Shown piece by piece: positions 54,698-62,081 of a stretch of DNA of 64,000 nt. The notes beneath the pieces were generated by a model. The model saw nothing but the letters and a program-made list of their open reading frames with translations. It was not told the origin of the DNA and searched no databases. How positions within the stretch are numbered: the stretch's first letter is position 1; every line of letters starts with the position of its first letter. The DNA is from Candidatus Krumholzibacteriia bacterium (lineage in GTDB: Bacteria; Krumholzibacteriota; Krumholzibacteriia; WVZY01; JAKEHA01): contig JAOUHG010000012.1 in NCBI GenBank assembly GCA_029865265.1, positions 1 through 64,000 of the forward strand, in the 5' to 3' direction. The translations under genes and the position numbers were made by a program.

Positions 54698-54725
54698 AGG
54701 CCCGAAGTCCTTTTCCAGTTTCCGG

Positions 54726-54754
54726 TTGCGGTCATAACCCCCAGCGGTTATGAT
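54726..54754 (+). promoter_or_regulatory. Promoter of rpsA
   Basis: TTGCGG (54726-54731) and TATGAT (54749-54754) are exactly 17 bases apart, predicting a start near 54761 and a leader of about 118 bases. A perfect inverted repeat overlaps the spacer and the -10 box. Confidence 0.65.
54733..54752. repeat. 7-6-7 inverted repeat overlapping the rpsA promoter
   Basis: CATAACC (54733-54739) and GGTTATG (54746-54752) are perfectly inverted with a 6-base spacer. The right arm covers the first bases of the -10 box, an ideal operator position. A partial third copy, GGTTATTA, lies at about 54774. Confidence 0.55.
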
Positions 54755-54760
54755 GCCGTA

Positions 54761-54878
54761 ATCCCATTTTCCCGGTTATTACATGACCTATAGGAGGCGA
54801 AACGGTTTGATGATCGATGAATCTCAGGGGACCGCTGCGGCGGCCCACTCAGAAAATTACACGAAAGGAGGTGGGGGA
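54761..54878 (+). promoter_or_regulatory. Leader of rpsA with strong ribosome site
   Basis: The leader holds two ribosome-binding-like sites: TAGGAGG (54791-54797) before an ATG at 54810, and AAAGGAGGT (54864-54872) before the TTG at 54879. The stretch 54810-54878 lacks the strong G/C preference at third codon positions seen in this genome, so it looks untranslated. S1 is known to control its own synthesis in other bacteria, and this leader could serve that purpose. Confidence 0.5.
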
Positions 54879-56666
54879 TTGCGCTCGCCGGCGTACGCGC
54901 TGTTCGAGCATATGGACACCGAAGCGGCGGCGGTGGAAGCCACCGGCCGGTCAGCTTCGACTGCCATCGCGTACGAAGACACGATTACGACCTTCGAAGA
55001 AGGCCAGATCGTCAAGGGTCACGTCACGGAGATCCGTGAGAACGAAGTGATCATCGATGTCGGCTTCAAGAGCGAAGGATCGATACCCCGCGCCGAATTT
55101 CGCAGCATCGAGAATCTGGCCGTGGGCGACCCCTTCGACGTTTACCTCGAGAAGCTGGAGAACCAGGAGGGCCTGGTCGTCCTTTCCAAGGAGAAGGCTG
55201 ACTTCTTCAAGGTGTGGGGACAGATCAAGGACTTCCACGACAACAACGAGGTCGTGCAGGGCCGCGTCAAGCGCCGCATCAAGGGCGGGCTGGTGGTGGA
55301 CCTGTTCGGCGTGGACGCATTCCTCCCCGGCAGCCAGATCGCGCTGCGCCAGGTTCCCAATCTCGACGACCTCATGGGTCAGACGCTCGACTTCAAGATC
55401 ATCAAGATCAACAAGCGGCGCCGGAACATCGTGGTATCGCGCCGCGTCGTTCTCGAGGAGAAGCGCGAGGAACTCAAGCGCGGCCTGATGGGCGAGCTGG
55501 AGTCGGGACAGGTTCGCGAAGGTATCGTGAAGAACGTGACCGATTTCGGCGCCTTCGTCGACCTGGGCGGCGTGGACGGGCTTCTGCACCTCACGGACAT
55601 GACGTGGGGACGTGTGGGGCATCCGTCGGACGTCGTCCAGATCGGCCAGAAGATCGCCGTCAAGGTGCTCGACTTCGATCGCGAGAAGGAAAAGATCTCG
55701 CTGGGCCTCAAGCAGCTCACCCCGCATCCGTGGGAGGGCGTGAATGAGCGCTATCCGGTGGGCACGCGCATCAAGGGACGCGTGGTCAGCATCACCGACT
55801 ACGGCGCCTTCGTCGAGCTGGAGAAGGGCGTCGAGGGGCTGATCCACATCTCCGAGATGTCTTGGACCAAGCACGTCAAGCACCCCTCGAAGATCCTGTC
55901 CGTGGGACAGGACGTCGAGGCGGTCGTGCTCAAGGTCGACAAGGATGCGCAGAAGATCTCGCTGGGCCTGAAGCAGACCGAGCCCGATCCGTGGACCACC
56001 ATCGAACGGCGCTACCCGGGCGGCACGCGCCTGAAGGGTATTGTCCGCAACCTCACCAATTTCGGCGCCTTCGTCGAAATCGAGGAGGGCATCGACGGCC
56101 TGCTGCACATTTCCGACATGTCGTGGGCCAAGCGCGTGCGGCATCCGAGCGAGGTCGTCAAGAAGGGTGACCTGGTCGATGTGATCGTCCTGGAGATCAG
56201 CCAGGACAAGAAGCGCATCAGCCTGGGCATGAAGCAGCTTACGGAGAACCCGTGGGAACAGCTGGCCGTCGACTACGCGCCGGACGTCGAGACCACGGGC
56301 AAGATCACGCGCATCCTGGACCGGGGTGCCGTGGTTGAGCTTCGTCACGATGTGGAAGGGTTCGTGCCCGTGGGACACATGGGCATGGAGGACATCCTTC
56401 ACCCGGAACAGTACTTCCAGGTGGGCGAGGAGCTTCCGTTGCGCGTCATCAAGGTGGATCCCAAGAGCAAGCGGATCGTCCTCAGTGTGAGTGCCTGGTT
56501 GCAGGGCCGCTCCGAGGAGGAAGTCGCTGCGTTCATGGAAGCCCACCCCAAGCGCGACATCGAAATTCCGGTGTCCACATTGTCGTCTTCGGACGTGGAT
56601 GATATCGACGACGTCGATCTCTCCCCGCCGCTGGATGCTGAGAGCACGGAAGCGGTGGAGGAGTAG
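54879..56666 (+). CDS. rpsA: Small ribosomal subunit protein bS1
   Basis: A 595-residue protein with six S1 (OB-fold) repeats, which recruits mRNA to the ribosome. Repeat openings are 'GQIVKGHVTEIRENEVIIDV', 'VVQGRVKRRIKGGLVVDLFG', 'REGIVKNVTDFGAFVDLGG', 'GTRIKGRVVSITDYGAFVEL', 'GTRLKGIVRNLTNFGAFVEI' and 'TGKITRILDRGAVVEL'. The C-terminal 45 residues are acidic. The TTG at 54879 is chosen because AAAGGAGGT has six-base spacing and codon bias switches on there; ATGs at 54810 and 54783 are less likely. It follows cmk/plsC, the standard context. Confidence 0.93.
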   Translation: MRSPAYALFEHMDTEAAAVEATGRSASTAIAYEDTITTFEEGQIVKGHVTEIRENEVIIDVGFKSEGSIPRAEFRSIENLAVGDPFDVYLEKLENQEGLVVLSKEKADFFKVWGQIKDFHDNNEVVQGRVKRRIKGGLVVDLFGVDAFLPGSQIALRQVPNLDDLMGQTLDFKIIKINKRRRNIVVSRRVVLEEKREELKRGLMGELESGQVREGIVKNVTDFGAFVDLGGVDGLLHLTDMTWGRVGHPSDVVQIGQKIAVKVLDFDREKEKISLGLKQLTPHPWEGVNERYPVGTRIKGRVVSITDYGAFVELEKGVEGLIHISEMSWTKHVKHPSKILSVGQDVEAVVLKVDKDAQKISLGLKQTEPDPWTTIERRYPGGTRLKGIVRNLTNFGAFVEIEEGIDGLLHISDMSWAKRVRHPSEVVKKGDLVDVIVLEISQDKKRISLGMKQLTENPWEQLAVDYAPDVETTGKITRILDRGAVVELRHDVEGFVPVGHMGMEDILHPEQYFQVGEELPLRVIKVDPKSKRIVLSVSAWLQGRSEEEVAAFMEAHPKRDIEIPVSTLSSSDVDDIDDVDLSPPLDAESTEAVEE

Positions 56667-56701
56667 CCCACCGGTCGTGTTCGGGTTTTGCCATGCGCAC
56701 A

Positions 56702-56730
56702 GGGCCGGTCCTCACCCGACCGGCCCTTTG
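56702..56730 (+). terminator. Intrinsic terminator of rpsA
   Basis: GGGCCGGTC (56702-56710) and GACCGGCCC (56718-56726) form a perfect 9-bp stem with a 7-base loop, followed by TTTGCATTT. Confidence 0.75.
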
Positions 56731-56750
56731 CATTTGCGCCGACTGCGCCC

Positions 56751-56780
56751 TTGACGGGCGCGGCCCGCGCCGTCCATGAT
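56751..56780 (+). promoter_or_regulatory. Possible promoter of the lapAB-mutS operon
   Basis: TTGACG (56751-56756) lies 18 bases before CATGAT (56775-56780). GCGCCC and GGGCGC flank the -35 box as a 6-bp inverted repeat. The start would be near 56787, about 38 bases before the lapA GTG. Confidence 0.45.
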
Positions 56781-56824
56781 CGAAGCCGCGCAGGGGCTGT
56801 TTTACCAGTGAGGAGGCCACGATC

Positions 56825-57145
56825 GTGTGGTTCATCAGGTCATTTCTCATTTTTGCAGGTGTGGTGGGGTTTCTGTGGATCGGCATGGAGAACGCCGATC
56901 AAACCATCGATTTCACCCTGTTCACGCGGGACTACCCGGGTCTCGCACTGAACGTGCTGATGCTGTTCGTGTTCGTCACCGGCATGGCCTTCTCGTTCGT
57001 CATCTCGGTGCTCAACGAACTGAGCCTGCGCCGCCAGCTTTCCCAGGCGCGCCGGGCGCTCACGCACATGGACCGCGAGATCGCCACCCTGCGCAGCCTC
57101 CCGCTCGACGACGGCGACAGCGCGCACGGCGGGCAGGAGCGCTGA
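56825..57145 (+). CDS. lapA: LapA-domain membrane protein
   Basis: A 106-residue protein of the LapA (DUF1049) family. Two membrane helices (about 4-22 and 39-62) flank the family motif 'NADQTIDFTLF' (the usual N-x-Q-x-V-x-h-x-h strand), and a cytoplasmic coiled coil follows (about 66-92). LapA works with LapB in controlling lipopolysaccharide synthesis in E. coli, where the two genes are adjacent as here. GAGGAGG precedes the GTG start. LapB begins 13 bases downstream. Confidence 0.85.
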   Translation: MWFIRSFLIFAGVVGFLWIGMENADQTIDFTLFTRDYPGLALNVLMLFVFVTGMAFSFVISVLNELSLRRQLSQARRALTHMDREIATLRSLPLDDGDSAHGGQER

Positions 57146-57158
57146 GGCGGACGGGGCC

Positions 57159-58316
57159 ATGAACGATACCACGGCACTCCAGTTTCTGGCCGGCGCCCTC
57201 GGCGTCCTCTTCATCGCGGGGGCGGTGTGGCTGCTGCGCGGCCGCCAGGAACGCGTGGTCGAGCGCGTGGCCGACCCGTACATCGAGGGCCTCAAGCTGA
57301 TGATCGACGGGCGTGGCGAGGAGGCCTTCCTGCGCCTTCAGCAGGCGATCGTCGCCGGCACCGCCCCCACCGACGCCTACATCCGAATTGGCAAGATGCT
57401 GCGCGAGCGCGGGGATGCGGCGCGCGCGCTGCAGATCCACCGGAGCCTCACCGTCAAGTCGGACCTCACCCGCCAGGAGCGCATCAACGTGTTTGTCAAC
57501 CTGGCCGAGGACTACGTTGCGCTGGGCCGCGCGGATCGTGCGCTGGAGTCGGTGGAGACCGCCATGCGCCGCACCGGCCTGCGCGACCCCGCGCTCATCG
57601 GGCTGGCGGCGCGTGCCTGTCACAGCCTGGAACGAACCGAGGAGGCCTACGAGTACTTCAAGGAACTCAAGAAGGCGGGTGGCATCGGCAATCGAGAGAT
57701 CGCCCTGTATCTCGCCAGCGTCTCCGAGGGGGAGATCGAGAAGGGCCGGACCCGGGACGCGCGCAAGACCCTGATCCGGGCGCTGCGTCACGACCCCGAG
57801 TGCGCGCCGGCCCTGCTCGCGCTGGGCCGCCTGGAGGAGAAGGCGGGCGAGATGGGCGGTGCCATCCGCTACTGGCGCCACGCGGCCACGATCTCACCGG
57901 AACTGGCGCCAGTCGCGTTGCGCAGTCTGGAACGCGCGCTCTACCAGAAGGGAACCTTCAACGACATCGAGGCCGTGTACCGTGACGTGCTCGACAGCCG
58001 TCCCGGCGACGAACACGCCGCGCTCGCGCTGGCGTCGTTCTACCGCAAGCAGGGGCGCACCGGGGATGCGCTGCATCTGCTGGAAGACTACGGCCATTCC
58101 CATCCGGGCTCGGTGGCTAGCACGGTGCTGCTCTCCTCGCTGTACGCGTCGCGGGGCGACTCCGACGAACTGGAAGACTTCCTGGACCGCAGCGAGCGCG
58201 CGCTGGAACGCGAGACGCAGTTCCGGTGCGGTTCCTGCGGCCACCTGTCCGGCGAGATGCGCTGGCACTGCCCGAGGTGCAACCGCTTTGATACCTTCTC
58301 CCGCAACACGAAGTAG
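57159..58316 (+). CDS. lapB: LapB-like lipopolysaccharide assembly protein
   Basis: A 385-residue protein with the LapB (YciM) layout: one N-terminal membrane helix (about 7-26), a cytoplasmic series of TPR repeats (about 40-340, for example 'RLQQAIVAGTAPTDAYIRIG', 'ARKTLIRALRHDPECAPALL'), and a C-terminal rubredoxin-like metal knuckle with two C-x2-C pairs ('CGSCGHLSG' and 'CPRCNRFDT'). In E. coli LapB steers LpxC to FtsH for degradation and so balances lipid A output. The same role is plausible here. It follows lapA and overlaps the next gene by about 29 bases. Confidence 0.9.
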   Translation: MNDTTALQFLAGALGVLFIAGAVWLLRGRQERVVERVADPYIEGLKLMIDGRGEEAFLRLQQAIVAGTAPTDAYIRIGKMLRERGDAARALQIHRSLTVKSDLTRQERINVFVNLAEDYVALGRADRALESVETAMRRTGLRDPALIGLAARACHSLERTEEAYEYFKELKKAGGIGNREIALYLASVSEGEIEKGRTRDARKTLIRALRHDPECAPALLALGRLEEKAGEMGGAIRYWRHAATISPELAPVALRSLERALYQKGTFNDIEAVYRDVLDSRPGDEHAALALASFYRKQGRTGDALHLLEDYGHSHPGSVASTVLLSSLYASRGDSDELEDFLDRSERALERETQFRCGSCGHLSGEMRWHCPRCNRFDTFSRNTK

Positions 58317-59340
58317 CGCGCGCCGCAACACATGGCTGCTGGTGATGGTGGCGTGCGCCGCCCTTGCCGCGGATGCCGCCGCGCGCGAGGACGCCGGCGA
58401 CCTGATCCGGCGCGCGCGCCGCGAGGCGGCCAACGGGCGCTACGCGGAAGCCGAGTCCAGCTATGCGCGTGCCGCACGCATAGCGCGGGGGGAGGAGCGC
58501 GCAGAAGCACTGTTCTCTCAGGCGGGACTGATGCGTTCCGCGCGGGACGCGGCGGCGACTTACGAACGCCTCATGGGTGACGGCCGCGCCGGGGAGTGGA
58601 GCCAGCTGGCGGCGCTGGAGCTGGCCAAGATCCACTACGCGATGGGACGCTACGAAGCGGCGCGCGAGACCCTTCGCGTCGCGCGCCTGTCGGGATCCTC
58701 CGATGAGGCCGCCCTGTTCGAGGGAATGTCCGACGTGATGGCGGGCGATTTCGACGCGGCCATCGCGCCGCTGGAGCGTATCCGCCGGGGCCGTCACCGC
58801 ACGTGGGCAATGGTGACGCGGGCCGAGGCCGAGGCCGGTGCGGGACGAAACGCGGCCGCCTGCGACATCTACGAATCGCTCGCGCGGGCGCGGGTGAACC
58901 CGGCCGCCTGGTACCGGTACGCGGAGTGCCTGGAGGCGGAGGGCGACATGGCGCGCGCGCGGGAGGAATACGCTGAACTGGCCGAGGAGTACCCGCAGAC
59001 GCCGGAGGCCATCCGTTGCGCGGGCAAGCTTTCGGCGCAGGTGGAAACCCCGCCGCCACCGCGCGGGGAAGAGCAAGCCGCGGTCATTCCGCCGGGAAAG
59101 GGCTACACCATCCAGTTCGGGTCGTTTACCGATCGCGCCAACGCCATCCGGCTTTCCTCCCGCATCAAGGAGACCTTCCCGGGCGTGCGCATCGACAGCG
59201 AGCTGGTCAACTACCGCGAGGTGTTCCGTGTCCGCATCGGCTACTACGCCTCACGCGAAGAGGCCGACGCCGCCGGACGGGACATGGCACAACGCCTCGA
59301 CGAGCGCTACACCATCATGCCGGTTCGGCCGAATCCATGA
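58288..59340 (+). CDS. Exported TPR protein with C-terminal SPOR domain
   Basis: A 350-residue protein. The N terminus (MIPSPATRSSARRNTWLLVM) gives a signal peptide if translation begins at the TTG at 58288, which has GAGGTG seven bases upstream; the ATG at 58345 would lack the charged head and is less likely. Residues about 40-240 form TPR-like repeats. A Pro-rich linker precedes a SPOR domain (about 265-345, 'YTIQFGSFTDRANAIRLS'), which binds denuded glycan strands, often at the division site. It may link septal peptidoglycan to an envelope complex. It overlaps lapB, and its stop overlaps the mutS start. Confidence 0.75.
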   Translation: MIPSPATRSSARRNTWLLVMVACAALAADAAAREDAGDLIRRARREAANGRYAEAESSYARAARIARGEERAEALFSQAGLMRSARDAAATYERLMGDGRAGEWSQLAALELAKIHYAMGRYEAARETLRVARLSGSSDEAALFEGMSDVMAGDFDAAIAPLERIRRGRHRTWAMVTRAEAEAGAGRNAAACDIYESLARARVNPAAWYRYAECLEAEGDMARAREEYAELAEEYPQTPEAIRCAGKLSAQVETPPPPRGEEQAAVIPPGKGYTIQFGSFTDRANAIRLSSRIKETFPGVRIDSELVNYREVFRVRIGYYASREEADAAGRDMAQRLDERYTIMPVRPNP

Positions 59341-61940
59341 GCGACACCACCACGCCGCTGATGTCCCAGTACCGCGACATCAAGCGAAGCCACAGCGACT
59401 GCATACTCCTGTTCCGCGTGGGCGACTTCTACGAGACGTTCTACGAGGATGCCGTGGATATCGCCGGTATTCTCAACATCACCCTGACGACGCGCGACAA
59501 GAACAAGCCCAACCCCATCCCCCTGGCGGGGGTTCCGTTTCACGCCGCGGAGACGTACATCACGCGCCTGCTTGCGGCCGGGCGGAAGGTGGCGGTCTGC
59601 GAGCAGGTGGAGGATCCGGCACTGGCCAAGGGACTGGTGCGCCGCGAGGTGGTGGAGGTCCTCACCCCCGGCACCGCGCTCAACGCGCAACTGGTGGCCG
59701 ACGCCGACAACAACTACTGCCTGGGCGTGTTCCCAACCGAAGACGGAATGCGTGCGGTGGCACTGATCGATGTGGGGACGGGTGAGTGCGCGTGTGGTGA
59801 GGCGGACGGCGACGCCTACCTCCACCTCATCCAGGGCAAGCGCATCCGCGAACTGGTGGTGCCCGCGGCGGCGGCGGACGAGTTGCGCACGTCGCTCGCG
59901 CCGCATCTGGGCAATCCGTTCCTGACCGCGCTCTCCGACGATGAATTCGACCTGGCGCCGGCGCGTGCCGCGTTGGCCGCGCACTTTGGCGACGGAGCGG
60001 AAGCGCTCGTGGGCGCACTCACCGCGGGGGAGGCCGCGGTCACCGGCGCTCTGGTGCGCCATTGCCTGCGCCTGCGCGGCGGGGTTCTGCCCCAGGTGGT
60101 CACGGTGACCCGGCTGGGCGCGGCGCCGTTCCTGTCGCTGGACGAGGAGACCATCGCCAACCTCGAGTTGTTCGAACCGTTGCGGGGTGGAGTGCAGAGT
60201 GCCACCCTGCTGCGCACGCTGGACCGGACCCTCACACCGATGGGGGCGCGGGCGCTGCGCCACTGGATCCAGCGGCCGCTGTGCGACGTGGCGCGAATCG
60301 ACGAGCGCCTGGACGCGGTGGCGCGCGTGCACAGCGACGCCGGGATGGCCGAACTGCTGGTGCGCGCGCTCAAGGGGGTGGCCGACGTGCAGCGCCTTTC
60401 GGCGCGCATCGCGTCGCGCAAGGCGATCCCGCGCGAGCTGCACGCGTTGCGCGAATCCCTGGAGAAGATCCCCGGGCTGGCCGGGGTGGTGGGAACCTGC
60501 GGCACCCCGCTGCTGGAATCGGCGGGCACAATGCTGGGTGAGCACGCCGCGTTGTGCGGCGAGATCGAACGGGCCATCGTGGTGGAGCCCCCCTCGCATC
60601 TGCGGGAAGGGGGCGTCATCCGCCGTGGGTTCGACGCCGACCTCGACCGGCTCATCGATGAGAGCGAGTCCGCCAGGAAGTGGATTGCCAGCCTGGAGGC
60701 GCGCGAGCGCGATCGCAGCGGCATCGCGTCGCTCAAGGTGGGCTACAACAAGGTATTCGGCTATTACATCGAGGTGTCCAACGCCCACGCGAAGGCGGTC
60801 CCCGCGGACTACGTCGGCAAGCAGACCCTCGTCAACGCCCAGCGGTTCTTCACTTCCGAGCTCAAGGAGAAGGAGGATCTTATCCTGAGCACGGAGGAGC
60901 GGCGTGTGCGCGAAGAGCAGCGCGTGTTCGACGGGCTGTGCGCTTCCATCGCCACACGCGCGGCAGCACTGCAGCGCACCGCGCAGGCGATGGCCACCAT
61001 CGACGCCGTCCAGTCGCTGGCCATGACGGCGCGTGCCCACGGTTACCGCCGTCCCATGGTGGACGATTCGCTCGCCCTGGAGATCGTGGGCGGGCGCCAC
61101 CCGGTGCTAGAGCGGGTGGTGTCCGAGGCGTTCGTTCCCAATGACCTCGATCTGGACGTGGAGCGCCGACAATTCGCGCTGATCACCGGACCCAACATGT
61201 CGGGCAAGAGCACGTTCCTGCGCCAGACGGCGCTTATCGCGCTGATGGCGCAACTGGGCTCGTTCGTCCCCGCGGAGCGCGCGCGCGTGGGGGTGGTGGA
61301 CCGCATCTTCACCCGCGTGGGTGCCGCCGACCGGCTGTCGCGGGGCGAGTCAACCTTCCTGGTGGAGATGAACGAAACCGCGGCCATCCTGCGCCACGTG
61401 ACCAACCACAGCCTGGTCATCCTGGACGAGATCGGCCGCGGTACGTCGACGTACGACGGCCTCTCCATTGCCTGGGCGGTGACCGAACACCTCCTGCAGG
61501 GAGGCGTGGCGCGGCCGCGCACGCTCTTCGCCACGCATTTCCACGAACTGACGCAGTTGCGCAGTTCGTACCCGCGCCTCGTCAACCTGAAGATTGCCAT
61601 CCGCGAGTGGGAGGGCGGCATCGTGTTCCTGCGCAAGATCGTCCCGGGTACCAGCGACCGCAGCTTCGGCATCCACGCCGCGCGGGTGGCGGGGCTGCCG
61701 CCGTCGGTGATCCGCCGCGCCGAGGAGATCCTGGAGTCGCTGGAGTTGCGCCGCAACCTGGTGGCAAAGGGGTTCGACCTGGCCGAGTCGCGCGACCAGA
61801 TGAGTCTCTTCACGCCCCCGGCCGCGGGGCCCGGCGACGGGTCGGAACTCCACGACCGCATCGACGCCTTCGACGTGGACAACTCCACCCCCCTCGACGC
61901 GCTGCAGTTCATCCGCGATCTGAAGAACCGCCCCCGCTGA
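59337..61940 (+). CDS. mutS: DNA mismatch repair protein MutS
   Basis: An 867-residue mismatch sensor. The N-terminal mismatch-binding domain has the wedge Phe-x-Glu context in 'VGDFYETFYEDAVDIAG'. The connector, core and clamp domains follow. The ABC-type ATPase has Walker A 'GPNMSGKSTFLRQ', signature 'STFLVEMNETAAIL' and Walker B 'LVILDEIGRGTSTYDG', plus the 'ATHFHELT' histidine. The C-terminal tail ('STPLDALQFIRDLK') is typical. It is the last gene of the lapA-lapB-SPOR unit, with ATGA overlap. MutL is not in the window. Confidence 0.98.
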   Translation: MSDTTTPLMSQYRDIKRSHSDCILLFRVGDFYETFYEDAVDIAGILNITLTTRDKNKPNPIPLAGVPFHAAETYITRLLAAGRKVAVCEQVEDPALAKGLVRREVVEVLTPGTALNAQLVADADNNYCLGVFPTEDGMRAVALIDVGTGECACGEADGDAYLHLIQGKRIRELVVPAAAADELRTSLAPHLGNPFLTALSDDEFDLAPARAALAAHFGDGAEALVGALTAGEAAVTGALVRHCLRLRGGVLPQVVTVTRLGAAPFLSLDEETIANLELFEPLRGGVQSATLLRTLDRTLTPMGARALRHWIQRPLCDVARIDERLDAVARVHSDAGMAELLVRALKGVADVQRLSARIASRKAIPRELHALRESLEKIPGLAGVVGTCGTPLLESAGTMLGEHAALCGEIERAIVVEPPSHLREGGVIRRGFDADLDRLIDESESARKWIASLEARERDRSGIASLKVGYNKVFGYYIEVSNAHAKAVPADYVGKQTLVNAQRFFTSELKEKEDLILSTEERRVREEQRVFDGLCASIATRAAALQRTAQAMATIDAVQSLAMTARAHGYRRPMVDDSLALEIVGGRHPVLERVVSEAFVPNDLDLDVERRQFALITGPNMSGKSTFLRQTALIALMAQLGSFVPAERARVGVVDRIFTRVGAADRLSRGESTFLVEMNETAAILRHVTNHSLVILDEIGRGTSTYDGLSIAWAVTEHLLQGGVARPRTLFATHFHELTQLRSSYPRLVNLKIAIREWEGGIVFLRKIVPGTSDRSFGIHAARVAGLPPSVIRRAEEILESLELRRNLVAKGFDLAESRDQMSLFTPPAAGPGDGSELHDRIDAFDVDNSTPLDALQFIRDLKNRPR

Positions 61941-62042
61941 CGCCCCGGCCGTCGGCCGAGGCCGTATCCGCCCTCATTCGACCGAACCGGAAACCGTGGT
62001 CCGCGAATTGCTTACCCGCCTGCGGGTGCTGCGGGCGCGGGC

Positions 62043-62065
62043 TGCAGCTTTTGCAGTGCCTGCAG
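62043..62065 (+). repeat. Three TGCAG direct repeats
   Basis: TGCAG occurs at 62043, 62052 and 62061, exactly nine bases apart, just upstream of the last gene and overlapping its proposed -35 box. It may be an operator or chance. Confidence 0.35.
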
Positions 62066-62078
62066 TGATCGCTGTAAT
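62051..62078 (+). promoter_or_regulatory. Possible promoter of the multi-GAF gene
   Basis: TTGCAG (62051-62056) lies 16 bases before TGTAAT (62073-62078). The -10 box ends only three bases ahead of the ATG at 62082, so the message would be leaderless or the true promoter lies elsewhere. Confidence 0.35.
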
Positions 62079-62081
62079 CAG

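Noticed and set aside
54810-54878. N-terminal extension of S1 starting at ATG 54810 or 54783
   Set aside because: The segment lacks the high third-position GC of real genes here, and a better ribosome site (AAAGGAGGT) sits just before the TTG at 54879.
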